This document shows, one piece after another, positions 17,008-25,597 of a DNA stretch of 64,000 nt. The DNA comes from Collinsella sp. GTDB taxonomy: Bacteria; Actinomycetota; Coriobacteriia; Coriobacteriales; Coriobacteriaceae. The translations under genes were made by a program, and so were the position numbers. Positions within the stretch are counted from its first letter, which is position 1. Each line of letters starts with the position of its first letter. The stretch is from contig DXMY01000049.1 of assembly GCA_019413925.1 (NCBI GenBank), forward strand, positions 1-64,000, in the 5' to 3' direction. Under the pieces are notes generated by a model. The model did not search any database and was not told the DNA's origin. It was given only the letters and a program-made list of their open reading frames with translations.

Positions 17008-18422
17008 TAAAGCGTATGGATCAGGGCGACGAGGAAGCGGACACCCTGGAGGTAGGCGCGGCGGGTAATGCGCTCGTTGGTGCCGTGGACGCCGCGATCG
17101 CACTCGTCATCGTCGACCACAAAGGCCGAGAAGCGAATGCACTCGGAGCAAATGCGCTGGTAGTTGGCAGCGTCGGTCGCGCCGATCACGGTCGAGGGGA
17201 CAATCGCCAACGGCTCGGATGATCCGTTTTCCTCCGTCCCCTTTGGATCACGGAAATAGCGGGCGGCGATGGAGCGAACCGCCTCGAGTCCCGGTCCGCC
17301 GATGCGCGGAGACGGCGAGGGTTCGGAGCTGCCGGGGCCGAGCTCGACCTCGACACGGTCGGCGAGCCCCGCCTCGGCAACGGCGACGCGGCAGCGGGCC
17401 ACGACATCGGCCACGCTCGTGCCCTCGAGCATACGGAAATTGATATTGGCCCACATATCCTGCGGCATTACGTTGGCGCCGGTGCTGCCACCCTCGACCT
17501 GCGTGGGCGCGCAGGTGGTGGTCACGAGCGGATAGAGCTTCTTGCTGGCGAGGCAATCGCGGACAATGGCGCCCCCGTTGGCGGCAATTTCATCGGCCGT
17601 GTAAAGCCCCAGCTCGACGAGCTGTGCGGCAAGCAGGTCCGTGACGCGCGTCGGCCACTCGATATCGCAGATTGCGGTGATGGCACGGCTCAGCACCTCG
17701 AGCGACGTGCCGCCGTAGGGGTTGGAAGAATGTCCACCCGCGCTCTTTGTCTTGAGCACAATGTCGGCATAGCCCTTCTCCGCGAGGTCGGCGTGCATGA
17801 GCCAACCCTCGCCCGCGCTGTACTCGGCATCCGAAACGATGCGGTAGTCGCCCTCGTCGATCAGGAACTCGAGCTCAACACCGCGCTCCTCGAGCGCGCG
17901 GCCGATGGCGCCTGCGCCGCACTGCGTCGTCTCCTCGTCCTGGCCAAAGGCCAGGAGCAGCGTCCGCTCGTGCTGCCAACCGTGCGCCAGCGCATACTCG
18001 ACAGCCTCGAGAATGCCTGCGACCTGGTCCTTCATGTCGATCGCTCCACGGCCCCAGATGTAGGTGTCGTCCACGTGCCCGCTAAAGGGGTCGTGCGTCC
18101 AGTCGGCCTCGGTACCCGGCACCACGGGAACCACGTCCATGTGGCCCATGAGCATAATGGGCTTGAGGTCAGGGTCGGAACCGCTAAGCGTCACCAATAG
18201 CGAATGGTCGATAAGGTCGACCTCGCCCGCCGCGAACACGCGCGGCCACGCCTGCTGCATATAGGCGCGCAGGTCGTCGAACGGCTGCCAGTCCACCGCC
18301 TCGGCATCCATACTCGAGATGGTCGGAAATGACAGCACGCGGCCCAAGCGCTCGCACGCGCCAGTTTCGTCCAAATCGGCAAAATCGTCCTCATGCGCAA
18401 AGAAGCGCCAAACCTCGGCCAT
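17007..18422 (-). CDS. M20 family metallopeptidase (carboxypeptidase-like)
   Basis: 471-residue zinc-dependent hydrolase. Metal ligands are visible in LMGHMDVVPVVPG, WGRGAIDMKDQ and GQDEETTQCGA, with a final His in GVHGTNER. It resembles the CPS1 / N-acyl-amino-acid hydrolase group. I chose ATG 18422, preceded by AAAGGATGTC. It is the last gene of the amino acid ABC importer operon, so an imported peptide or acylated amino acid is a plausible substrate (inference). About residues 391-402 (RDPKGTEENGSS) are encoded by a palindromic repeat present elsewhere in intergenic DNA. Confidence 0.9.
   Translation of the reverse strand: MAEVWRFFAHEDDFADLDETGACERLGRVLSFPTISSMDAEAVDWQPFDDLRAYMQQAWPRVFAAGEVDLIDHSLLVTLSGSDPDLKPIMLMGHMDVVPVVPGTEADWTHDPFSGHVDDTYIWGRGAIDMKDQVAGILEAVEYALAHGWQHERTLLLAFGQDEETTQCGAGAIGRALEERGVELEFLIDEGDYRIVSDAEYSAGEGWLMHADLAEKGYADIVLKTKSAGGHSSNPYGGTSLEVLSRAITAICDIEWPTRVTDLLAAQLVELGLYTADEIAANGGAIVRDCLASKKLYPLVTTTCAPTQVEGGSTGANVMPQDMWANINFRMLEGTSVADVVARCRVAVAEAGLADRVEVELGPGSSEPSPSPRIGGPGLEAVRSIAARYFRDPKGTEENGSSEPLAIVPSTVIGATDAANYQRICSECIRFSAFVVDDDECDRGVHGTNERITRRAYLQGVRFLVALIHTL
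17220..17250. repeat. GATCC palindrome, family 4, inside the M20 peptidase gene
   Basis: A 31 bp sequence beginning TGATCCG and ending TGGATCA, with the internal string TTTTCCTCCGTCCCC. It matches the intergenic copy at 28416-28446 in 27 of 31 positions. Here it is read in frame within the peptidase near its C-terminus. Confidence 0.85.
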
Positions 18423-18494
18423 GACATCCTTTCGATTGTGATGACGAGGGCCGCCCCACCGGAGCGGCCCTGCCACGCAAACATTTGCGGTTGG

Positions 18495-19280
18495 TTATTT
18501 GTCCTCGAGATAACGCGAGAGAAACTCGCGGGTGCGCTGGTGCTTGGGGTTGCCGAAGAGCTCGGCCGGCGCGGCGTCCTCGAGGACCACGCCCTTGTCC
18601 ATAAAGACCACGCGATCGGACACGGTGCGGGCAAAGGCCATCTCGTGCGTGACGACGACCATGGTCATGCCGTCGGCAGCGAGCTTGCGCATGACCTCGA
18701 GCACCTCTCCCACGATCTCGGGGTCGAGCGCGGAGGTCGGCTCGTCGAACAGCATAATCTGCGGATTCATGCACAGGGCACGAGCGATGGCCACGCGCTG
18801 TTTTTGACCACCGGACAGGCGGCCCACGGCGGCGTGCGCGAACTTTTCGAGTCCCACGCTCGTCAGATGCTCCATCGCAATTTTTTCAGCCTCGGCCTTG
18901 CTCATCTTTTTGAGCGTGACGGGCGCAAGCGTGCAGTTGTCGAGCACATCCATGTTGTTGAACAGGTTAAAGCCCTGGAACACCATACCGATGTCCTCAC
19001 GCAGTTTGTTAATGTTGCAGCGCTCGGCCGTGAGATCCTGGCCGTGGAACCAGATGTGGCCCGCGTCCGGGGTCTCGAGCAGGTTGAGGCAGCGCAGGAA
19101 GGTCGACTTGCCCGAGCCCGAGGCGCCGATAATGGTGACGACCTCGCCTGATTTAACGGACAGGTCGATGCCCTTGAGCACCTCGAGCGAGCCGAAGCTC
19201 TTGCGCAGGCCCTCGACGCGGATGAGCGGCTCATTGGTCTGTGCGGCGGCCGCAACGCCGGTAGTGGCGGTATCTGCCAT
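18495..19280 (-). CDS. Polar amino acid ABC transporter, ATP-binding protein
   Basis: 261-residue GlnQ/HisP-type ATPase. Walker A GASGSGKST, signature LSGGQKQRVAIARAL, Walker B IMLFDEPTSALDPE and the switch His (VVTHEM) are intact. I chose ATG 19280, preceded by CGAGGAGAA; it lies in the tail of the permease operon with a 22-base gap. It energises the permease encoded upstream. Confidence 0.95.
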   Translation of the reverse strand: MADTATTGVAAAAQTNEPLIRVEGLRKSFGSLEVLKGIDLSVKSGEVVTIIGASGSGKSTFLRCLNLLETPDAGHIWFHGQDLTAERCNINKLREDIGMVFQGFNLFNNMDVLDNCTLAPVTLKKMSKAEAEKIAMEHLTSVGLEKFAHAAVGRLSGGQKQRVAIARALCMNPQIMLFDEPTSALDPEIVGEVLEVMRKLAADGMTMVVVTHEMAFARTVSDRVVFMDKGVVLEDAAPAELFGNPKHQRTREFLSRYLEDK

Positions 19281-19302
19281 GATGATTCTCCTCGTCTTGA
19301 GC

Positions 19303-20451
19303 CTAGTTGGAGCTGGGCAACGTGGCCGGAGCCTCGGCACCAAGTTTTTTGCCAAAGGCTTCGAGCAGGCGGCTCGCCACGAGCGTCAGGATCAGGTAGA
19401 CCACGAGCGCCACGCAGTAGACCTCCATCTGGCGGTAGTACACGCCGGCGACGGTGGTGGTGGCGTACATGAGGTCGAACACGCCGATGACCGAGAGCAC
19501 CGACGAGTCCTTGATGTTGATGATGAGCTCGTTGGTGAGCGCCGGAATCGCGTTTTTAATGCCCTGGGGGAACACGACTTTGCGCATGGCTTGCCACTGC
19601 GAAAGACCCAGCGAGCGCGCTGCCTCGGCCTGGCCGGGGTCGATGGACTCGATGCCGCCGCGCAGGACCTCCATCATGTAGGCGGTGGAGTTGAGCGAGA
19701 TGGTGACGAGGCCGGCGGTGAAGGTACTCCAGATCTGGTTGGCCTGGGCGGTCTCGAAGCCCATGCCGCGCAAAACGGTGAAACCCGCGTAATAGATGAG
19801 CAGACCCTGGACCATCATGGGCGTGCCGCGCACGATGGTGGAGTAGATGGTCGCAAAGCCGCGGCCAATGCTCTTAAAGAAGCGCACCAGGTCGTTGTCC
19901 ACGCGATCGAAGGTCTGAATACGCAGGAACACAAAGAGCAACGCCAGGAAGAATGCGATGACGGTGCCGAAGGTGGCAAGCGCGATGGTGATCTCGATAC
20001 CGCGGATAAAGAAGTCCCCGCTCTTGTAGGTCATGTAGACCAGGCTCGACAAAAAGTCGCTGGGGTTGGAGTCCGAGACGATGCTCACCTGTACCAGGTC
20101 GATAAACGACATGACGCAGCGGTCCACGAAAAAGATCGCCGCGATGGCAACCACGACATAACTGCCCAAGCGTGCGCCACGACGGAAGCGCTCGGATGCG
20201 AACGGCGACGTTTCGCGATAGTCATTCCAGTGCATGAGTTTGGTGACGAGCGCCGCCGCCGACACGACGAGCCAGGCCCAAAGGATTGCCCAAAGGCAAT
20301 CCTGGAAGATACCGGTGGGCGCCAAGAAGCTCAGCGGCGTGGGGTTGCGCTGGCTAAACGCCAGGCCAAGCGCCGCGATGACACTCGTGCCCAGGTACAC
20401 ATAACGGTGGTCGGCCTTGATAAAGGAGGCCAGACGATTGATGGTTTTCAT
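19303..20451 (-). CDS. Polar amino acid ABC transporter, permease
   Basis: 382 residues, longer than the usual 220-240. The C-terminal half is a standard HisM/GlnP domain with the EAA loop EAARSLGLSQWQAMRKVVFPQG. The N-terminal 140 residues add about three membrane helices and loops not present in typical members. Start ATG follows GGAGGCAGC. It lies between the binding protein and the ATPase genes. Confidence 0.93.
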   Translation of the reverse strand: MKTINRLASFIKADHRYVYLGTSVIAALGLAFSQRNPTPLSFLAPTGIFQDCLWAILWAWLVVSAAALVTKLMHWNDYRETSPFASERFRRGARLGSYVVVAIAAIFFVDRCVMSFIDLVQVSIVSDSNPSDFLSSLVYMTYKSGDFFIRGIEITIALATFGTVIAFFLALLFVFLRIQTFDRVDNDLVRFFKSIGRGFATIYSTIVRGTPMMVQGLLIYYAGFTVLRGMGFETAQANQIWSTFTAGLVTISLNSTAYMMEVLRGGIESIDPGQAEAARSLGLSQWQAMRKVVFPQGIKNAIPALTNELIINIKDSSVLSVIGVFDLMYATTTVAGVYYRQMEVYCVALVVYLILTLVASRLLEAFGKKLGAEAPATLPSSN

Positions 20452-20460
20452 GCTGCCTCC

Positions 20461-21387
20461 CTATGCCGGCTGGCGGTCGAGGCACGCGTCCCACATTTGG
20501 TCGCGTTCCTCTTGGCTAATGCCCTTGAGTGTCTTGTCGATGAGTTTAAGCAGTTTGTCCGAGCCCTTGCGACAGCCGACGTTTGCCGCGACCTCCTGCT
20601 TAAAGCCCTCGCCCTCGGCAAAATGAATAGGGACGATACCCGGGTTTTGGGCCATATAGCCCTTCTCGTTCTCGGTGTTGTAAGTCACGGCGTCGCACGT
20701 GCCCTGCAGCAGATTCGAGAACACCGTGGGGACGGAGTCGACCGGGTTCTTGTGCACAACGCCCGGAATCTCGTCGATGACGGTGTCGAGCATGGTGTCC
20801 TTTTGGCCGAGTACCGTGGCACCGCTAAAGTCGCTGAGTTTGGTGGCGTTTTGGTAGGGGGAACCCTCTTTTACGAACAGGCCAAAGTAGCCAATAAAGT
20901 ACGGGTCGGAGAAGCCGACCGACTCCTCGCGCTCGGGCGTGGCGCTCATGCCGGCGATGATGAGGTCGATCTGGCCGTTGTTGAGCGAATCGATAAGGCC
21001 CGAGAAGCTCTGCTTGACGGCAACGGGCTCGCCACCGAGGGCCTTGCAGACGATCTTGGCGATCTGCACGTCGTAGCCATCGGCATAGGCGCCCTGCACG
21101 TTATCGATGGGGATAGTGTACTCACTGGCTTCGGAAACCTGCCAGTTGTACGGGGCGTAGGCCGCCTCCATGCCAATGCGGATCTTGTCCTTGCCGATCA
21201 CGGAATCGGACAGGTCGTCGCGACCGCCGCCCGTCGTGGGCTGAACCACCTTGAGCGTGGACGGACGCTGACAGCCGGCGAGCGCGCCGGCGACGACGGA
21301 AGCGCTCGCAGCGAGAGCGCTACCCAAGAAGATGCGACGGCTGCACACCGGCTGTGGATGCGCGTCGCGCTGATGGGGAGAATGCAT
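20461..21387 (-). CDS. Amino acid ABC transporter substrate-binding lipoprotein (Tat-type signal)
   Basis: 308-residue family 3 solute-binding protein. The N-terminus has a twin-arginine SRRIFLG motif (16-22) and a lipobox LAGC with Cys39, so it is probably exported folded by Tat and lipid-anchored. The mature part carries IRIGMEAAYAPYNW and DGYDVQIAKIVCKALG, typical of glutamine/arginine/cystine binders; the specific ligand cannot be assigned. I chose ATG 21387, preceded by AGGGAAGG. First gene of the importer operon. Confidence 0.93.
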   Translation of the reverse strand: MHSPHQRDAHPQPVCSRRIFLGSALAASASVVAGALAGCQRPSTLKVVQPTTGGGRDDLSDSVIGKDKIRIGMEAAYAPYNWQVSEASEYTIPIDNVQGAYADGYDVQIAKIVCKALGGEPVAVKQSFSGLIDSLNNGQIDLIIAGMSATPEREESVGFSDPYFIGYFGLFVKEGSPYQNATKLSDFSGATVLGQKDTMLDTVIDEIPGVVHKNPVDSVPTVFSNLLQGTCDAVTYNTENEKGYMAQNPGIVPIHFAEGEGFKQEVAANVGCRKGSDKLLKLIDKTLKGISQEERDQMWDACLDRQPA

Positions 21388-21529
21388 AATCTGCCTTCCC
21401 TGTTGAATCGTATGCTGACGACTTAACAGGATATACGCCAGCGACCAGCAGTGCAGCACAAGCTCGAAAAATTAATAGACACATGGTAGTCATTGGGGAC
21501 GTCGATGTTTTGGCAATGCCGGCGAGCGA

Positions 21530-21620
21530 CGTCCAGAGCGAACAAGTGGCATGAAAAAGACAAGGCATGACCAGAAGGTCTATGCCTTGCCTTTTGAATG
21601 ACAAATTATCGCTCTGGACG
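21530..21620. repeat. Long hairpin element, family 1, copy C
   Basis: Arms CGTCCAGAGCG and CGCTCTGGACG are perfectly complementary over 11 bp. The apex reads GGCAT, GACC, AGAA, GGTC, T, ATGCC, the reverse complement of the copy B apex, while the flanks keep the same orientation as in B. It lies just after the epimerase stop on the minus strand and provides a T5 run after the stem. Bases 21486-21504 (starting TAGTCATTGGGGACG) match a flank of copy B. Confidence 0.85.
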
Positions 21621-21650
21621 GCACGCAGCATCGACCGAGCGGCGGAACCT

Positions 21651-22544
21651 CTAGAGCAAGGTGACGCTAAAGCTGCGTTTATCGGTAGCGCCGGGGGCCA
21701 AGGTGATGGTGTTGACCTTGTGCTCAAAGACGTCGTCCTCGGTGGACATGGTGGTGTGACCGGTCCAAGGCTCGAGCGCCACAAACGGAGCATCGTTGGC
21801 GGCAGACCACACGCCGATGTACTTAAAACCCTCAAAGTCGATCTTGACGCCGTGGCCCGACTTGCGGCCGCGCAGTGTGAGCGTGGAGCCCGGAGTATCG
21901 GTGAACATGATGGCATCGTTATCGAAGCTGCGGTGCGTGATGGGCAGCACGTCCGAGTTATCGGGGGCCTTGTAGCTACCCTCGAACGTCATAAGACCGT
22001 CGGGCGTGATGATGGGAGCCTCGTTGGTCCAAGCCTCGGTAAACGCCAGCTCGTAATCCTCGAACGCCTCGTCTTCGGCACCGGGGGCGGGCACGTTGAA
22101 TGCAGGATGACCGCCCACCGAGAACGGCAGGGCCACGTCGCCGGTGTTGGTGACGGCAAAGGTCTGCGTGAGCGTGGCGTCGCCGGTCAGGGCATAGGTC
22201 ATGTTGAGCTTAAAGTGGAACGGGAACGCCTTGAGCGACTCGGGCGTGTCAGTGATCTCGTACGTTACCGAGGAGCCGTCCTCCGAAACCTCGACCAACT
22301 TGTGCTCGACGATGCGAGCGAGTCCGTGGCGCGGCATCTCGCAGGTGCCGGCCGCAGATGTCGCCATGTTGTTGCGCAGCGATCCCACGATGGGGAACAG
22401 GATAGGCGCATGCTTGCCCCAAAAGGCCGGGTCGCCCTGCCACAGATACTCGTTGCCGTTGAGGGCAAGGCTCGTGAGCTGGGCGCCCATGGAATCGATG
22501 GCCGCGATGAGGCCGCCGCGCTTGATGGTAGTGACGGTGGACAT
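21651..22544 (-). CDS. LacX-like aldose 1-epimerase family protein
   Basis: 297-residue galactose-mutarotase-fold protein. The stretches LWQGDPAFWGKHAPILFPIVG, MPRHGLAR and SVGGHPAFNVP place it with the LacX/YeaD-like group, which interconverts sugar anomers or binds sugars. I chose ATG 22544, preceded by TTGGAGGAAG. It is a single gene, not in an evident sugar operon, so its sugar is unknown. Confidence 0.88.
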   Translation of the reverse strand: MSTVTTIKRGGLIAAIDSMGAQLTSLALNGNEYLWQGDPAFWGKHAPILFPIVGSLRNNMATSAAGTCEMPRHGLARIVEHKLVEVSEDGSSVTYEITDTPESLKAFPFHFKLNMTYALTGDATLTQTFAVTNTGDVALPFSVGGHPAFNVPAPGAEDEAFEDYELAFTEAWTNEAPIITPDGLMTFEGSYKAPDNSDVLPITHRSFDNDAIMFTDTPGSTLTLRGRKSGHGVKIDFEGFKYIGVWSAANDAPFVALEPWTGHTTMSTEDDVFEHKVNTITLAPGATDKRSFSVTLL

Positions 22545-22623
22545 GCTACTTCCTCCAATAGTAAACAACGGTGTCGAGGGCTATTGTCCCACTCTTGGCG
22601 GCGGGGTTGAGCGACAGGTGCAG

Positions 22624-23493
22624 TTATTGAGCAATAGCGTAAAGGTCAAACCCGCCCTGCGGCGTGCTATCGACCGTATCGGGCGCCTGTGAATTAAAAC
22701 TCACCGGAACCATGCGCTTTGAGGCACGGTAACGCGTGCCGTCGGTGGCGACGGGCGGCTCATCGACCGTGAGCTCGTAGTCGCCGGGCTTGAGCTCGAT
22801 GCCGTCACCTTCGGAATTGACGTATTGGTACTCGTCGATCGCTTGCCCCTTGAGCGTGCGGCCCACGATATGGATGAGCATTTGGCTATCGCCGCGCGCG
22901 GTATCCCACGTCGCGCCGTCCTTAACCTCGACCGACACATGCACCGAGCGCGTGCGGCTGAGCGATTGCTCGACAGACATCTCGACCTTGGCGGCGTCTT
23001 TGCGCTGTTGCTCCACGTGGCTCCAGACATTTCCGATCGCCGAGCAAGCGATGACGCCGGCCATGAAGGCGATGAGGATGGGGCCGAGCGGTGGGCGGCG
23101 GGCCGCGTCTTCCTCGCGAGCCAGGTTGGGGCGATGCGTGGGGGCGGGCGCCTGGGCACCCTGCGAGGGCACGTCGAGAATGCTGAAGGATGCCGTGCTG
23201 TCGGGGTCGATGGTATGGCGAGGTTGCGGGGTCTTTGCCGGCGAGATGGACATATCGGCCGGCTCACCGAGCGTGGCTGTGGCATCGGCCTTAGCCTCAT
23301 CGGCCTCGGCTTGGGCCCAAGCCTGTTCAAAGGTTAGGGGTTCGGCGGCATCGGAGGCGGCTTCAGGCTCGACACCGGCATCGTTGCCGGTCTCGTCCTC
23401 GTCGCTCGACACGTCACACGGCGCGGGCTCGTCCCACTCTTCGTCCGGAGCCTCGCCCTCGCTATACCACCATTCAAAGTTATCGATATCCAT
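22624..23493 (-). CDS. Hypothetical single-pass membrane protein with acidic cytoplasmic tail
   Basis: 289 residues not matched to a known family. The first 130 residues are very acidic, then proline-rich, and probably cytoplasmic. One membrane helix (PILIAFMAGVIACSAIGNVW) is followed by about 140 residues outside the cell with a beta-rich look, including GDGIELKPGDYELTVDEPP. It stands alone, 79 bases upstream of the epimerase on the same strand. Confidence 0.75.
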   Translation of the reverse strand: MDIDNFEWWYSEGEAPDEEWDEPAPCDVSSDEDETGNDAGVEPEAASDAAEPLTFEQAWAQAEADEAKADATATLGEPADMSISPAKTPQPRHTIDPDSTASFSILDVPSQGAQAPAPTHRPNLAREEDAARRPPLGPILIAFMAGVIACSAIGNVWSHVEQQRKDAAKVEMSVEQSLSRTRSVHVSVEVKDGATWDTARGDSQMLIHIVGRTLKGQAIDEYQYVNSEGDGIELKPGDYELTVDEPPVATDGTRYRASKRMVPVSFNSQAPDTVDSTPQGGFDLYAIAQ

Positions 23494-23579
23494 ACGGGGC
23501 GCCCCTTAGGCCTCGCAAATAAACACTCGCTAGTCTTATACCCCCAGACGGCACCGAAGCTCACCCGCGCCGGACACGA

Positions 23580-23644
23580 AAACCGTCACAACATTCGACG
23601 TTTTTCCTCGTTTTCGAGATTTTCATCGAATGTTGTGACGGTTT
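23580..23644. repeat. Perfect 19 bp inverted repeat
   Basis: Arms AAACCGTCACAACATTCGA and TCGAATGTTGTGACGGTTT are exactly complementary and separated by 27 bases containing a small CTCG/CGAG hairpin. It lies in the divergent region between the membrane protein and the MFS gene. Function unknown. Confidence 0.85.
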
Positions 23645-23662
23645 AGGCGGCAGCCACGCCGC

Positions 23663-23697
23663 GAATGTGACAAAGAGACTGTCCCTTTGTCACATTC
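23663..23697. repeat. GACAAAGGGAC hairpin, family 3, copy 2
   Basis: Arms of 17 bp with one mismatch (GAATGTGACAAAGAGAC against GTCCCTTTGTCACATTC). It lies about 57 bases upstream of the MFS start and creates a spurious upstream reading frame. Confidence 0.85.
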
Positions 23698-23753
23698 TGT
23701 TAGAGTTGCAGGGATTGAATCCCGCTTATTCACGCGACATTGGAGTGACAACC

Positions 23754-24995
23754 TTGACCGCCGCAACCACGCCAAAAAGTAAGTCAACCGCCGCCGCGCT
23801 CTCCCCCGCGCGCACCAATCTTTGCCTGGCGCTGCTCGTGCTGTTGGGATTCTCGCTCGGCTGCTCCGAGTTCGTGGTCATCGGCATCGAAAGCGACCTA
23901 GCGACGGAACTCGGCGTATCGCTTGCCACCGCAGGCCAACTTATTAGCGTGTTCGCACTGATCTACGCTATCTCGACGCCGGTGCTCGCGCTCAGCACGG
24001 GGCGTTTTCGCCGCTACCAGCTGCTCGTGTGCTACAGCATCGTCTTTGTGCTCGGCAACCTGGTCATGGCGTTGGCGCCCAACTTCCAGGTGCTGTTCAT
24101 CTCGCGCATCATCCTGGGCTCCGTCTCGGGCGCACTGCTCGCCGTGGGCGTGACGTACATCCCCGAGCTTCTGTCTCCGCAGCAAACTTCGCTTGCCATC
24201 TCGGTGGTATATGGTGCGTTTTCCGTGGCAATGGTCTTTGTCACTTCGATCGGCAAGTTTGTGGCCGACACGCTCGATTGGCACGTGGCCATGTACGGCA
24301 CGCTGGCCTTTGCCGTTCTGATCTGCGGAGCGCTCGTGGCGTTTATGCCGCGCGCTGGGCAAACCGACGAGCCCGCCACTTTTCGCGAGCAGGCGGGTCT
24401 GCTACGCGAGCCGAGCATCATCACCGGCATGCTCATCTTTTTGTTTGGCGTGGGGTCGGTCTACGTTTTCTACGGCTACGTGACGCCTTATCTTGAGCAG
24501 GTGCTGGGCATGGGCACGGTCGAAGCCAGTACCACGCTCATGGCCTACGGCGTGTTCTGCCTGATCTCGAACATCCTGGGCGGATGGATCGATGCGCGCT
24601 TTGGCATGAAGGCGCTACTCGTGACGTTTGTGCTGCAGGCTGCAGCGTTACTCGGACTGTTTGCTGTGGGCGGCACCATGCCGCTCGCGCTGGTCTTTGT
24701 CTTTAGCCTGGCGCTGCTCATGTACCTGTTCTCGGTGTCGTGCATCACGCACTTTATGGACGTGGCACGCAGCCGCCATCCCAAGTCGATGGTACTCGCA
24801 AGTTCGGTTGAGCCCATGGCGTTTAACGTCGGCATCTCGTTTGGCACCGCAGTGGGCGGCGCCGTGGTAAGCAGCGTTGGCATTGCATATGTAGGCGCAG
24901 TGGGTGCCGCGTTCTCGCTTGTGGCCTGGGTGCTTACGCTGGTGACGATTAAGTTGGCTCGCTGGGAACGCAAGAGGGCGATGGCGCAGGCGTAG
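23754..24995 (+). CDS. MFS transporter, DHA1 / AraJ-like drug efflux type
   Basis: 413-residue, 12-helix major facilitator protein. It has LLGFSLGCSEFVVIGIESDLA in helix 1 and the loop 2-3 motif region TPVLALSTGRFRRYQLL. This subgroup (COG2814-like) exports drugs or sugars by proton antiport. I chose TTG 23754: GGAG lies 8 bases ahead and the hydrophobic core starts soon after; the longer frame begins inside the hairpin repeat. The LMW phosphatase gene follows 45 bases later. Confidence 0.88.
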   Translation: MTAATTPKSKSTAAALSPARTNLCLALLVLLGFSLGCSEFVVIGIESDLATELGVSLATAGQLISVFALIYAISTPVLALSTGRFRRYQLLVCYSIVFVLGNLVMALAPNFQVLFISRIILGSVSGALLAVGVTYIPELLSPQQTSLAISVVYGAFSVAMVFVTSIGKFVADTLDWHVAMYGTLAFAVLICGALVAFMPRAGQTDEPATFREQAGLLREPSIITGMLIFLFGVGSVYVFYGYVTPYLEQVLGMGTVEASTTLMAYGVFCLISNILGGWIDARFGMKALLVTFVLQAAALLGLFAVGGTMPLALVFVFSLALLMYLFSVSCITHFMDVARSRHPKSMVLASSVEPMAFNVGISFGTAVGGAVVSSVGIAYVGAVGAAFSLVAWVLTLVTIKLARWERKRAMAQA

Positions 24996-25040
24996 ATGCG
25001 ATACTCGAGCTCGATGATGGCGATCGAAAGGAAACCGCAT

Positions 25041-25487
25041 ATGCAACGTGTACTGTTCATCTGCTATGGAAACATCTGCCGCTCGACGATGGCTGAGTCG
25101 GTGTTTACCGAGCTGGTGCACCGCGCTGGGCGCATGGGCGAGTTTGTCATTGACTCCGCTGCGACCTCGACCGAGGAGATCGGCAACCCGCCACACCACG
25201 GTACCGTTGCCAAGCTGCGCGAGGTCGGGATTCCCGTCGTCGCACATCGTGCACGTCAGGTGCGTCGCGCAGAGTATGGCGACTGGGACCACATTGTCTA
25301 TATGGACGACGAGAACGCCCGCGGCCTGTACCGAATTTTTGGGAAGGACCCCGATGGCAAGATCTCGCGCCTGCTCGATTGGACCGATCGCCCCGGCGAC
25401 GTGGCCGACCCCTGGTACACCGGCAATTTCGATGCCACCTACCGCGATGTGCTCGCCGGTTGCACCGCTATGCTCGAGCAACTGTAG
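25041..25487 (+). CDS. Low molecular weight protein-tyrosine phosphatase
   Basis: 148 residues with the P-loop CYGNICRS (C-x5-R-S) right after the first strand and the general-acid Asp in DPWYTGNF. It removes phosphate from tyrosine, in bacteria often on BY-kinases controlling capsule. No such kinase lies in this window. I chose ATG 25041, preceded by GAAAGGAAACC. Confidence 0.95.
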   Translation: MQRVLFICYGNICRSTMAESVFTELVHRAGRMGEFVIDSAATSTEEIGNPPHHGTVAKLREVGIPVVAHRARQVRRAEYGDWDHIVYMDDENARGLYRIFGKDPDGKISRLLDWTDRPGDVADPWYTGNFDATYRDVLAGCTAMLEQL

Positions 25488-25549
25488 GCGCTCGGGCGGC
25501 GCGGGCACACGGGCCACGCTCGTTATCTCGGTGGGAGAAAATCCACGCT

Positions 25550-25590
25550 CCCGGATGTGACAAAGGGACTGCCCCTTTGTCACATCCGGG
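25550..25590. repeat. GACAAAGGGAC hairpin, family 3, copy 3
   Basis: 20 bp arms with one mismatch around one base (left arm CCCGGATGTGACAAAGGGAC). It sits between the phosphatase stop and the ATPase stop, which converge here. A family 3 copy also flanks the other end of the ATPase gene. Confidence 0.88.
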
Positions 25591-25597
25591 ACTGGCC

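Noticed and set aside
18898..21426. An 842-codon plus-strand open frame across the ABC importer operon
   Set aside because: Antisense to the ATPase, permease and binding protein genes, whose motifs are intact; composition is not protein-like.
23700..23740. tRNA-like GGGATTGAATCCC segment
   Set aside because: It is a short palindrome with no acceptor or anticodon stem around it.
23667..23753. Longer N-terminus for the MFS transporter
   Set aside because: The extra residues are encoded by the family 3 hairpin and its flank; a TTG with a well-spaced GGAG lies just before the conserved part.
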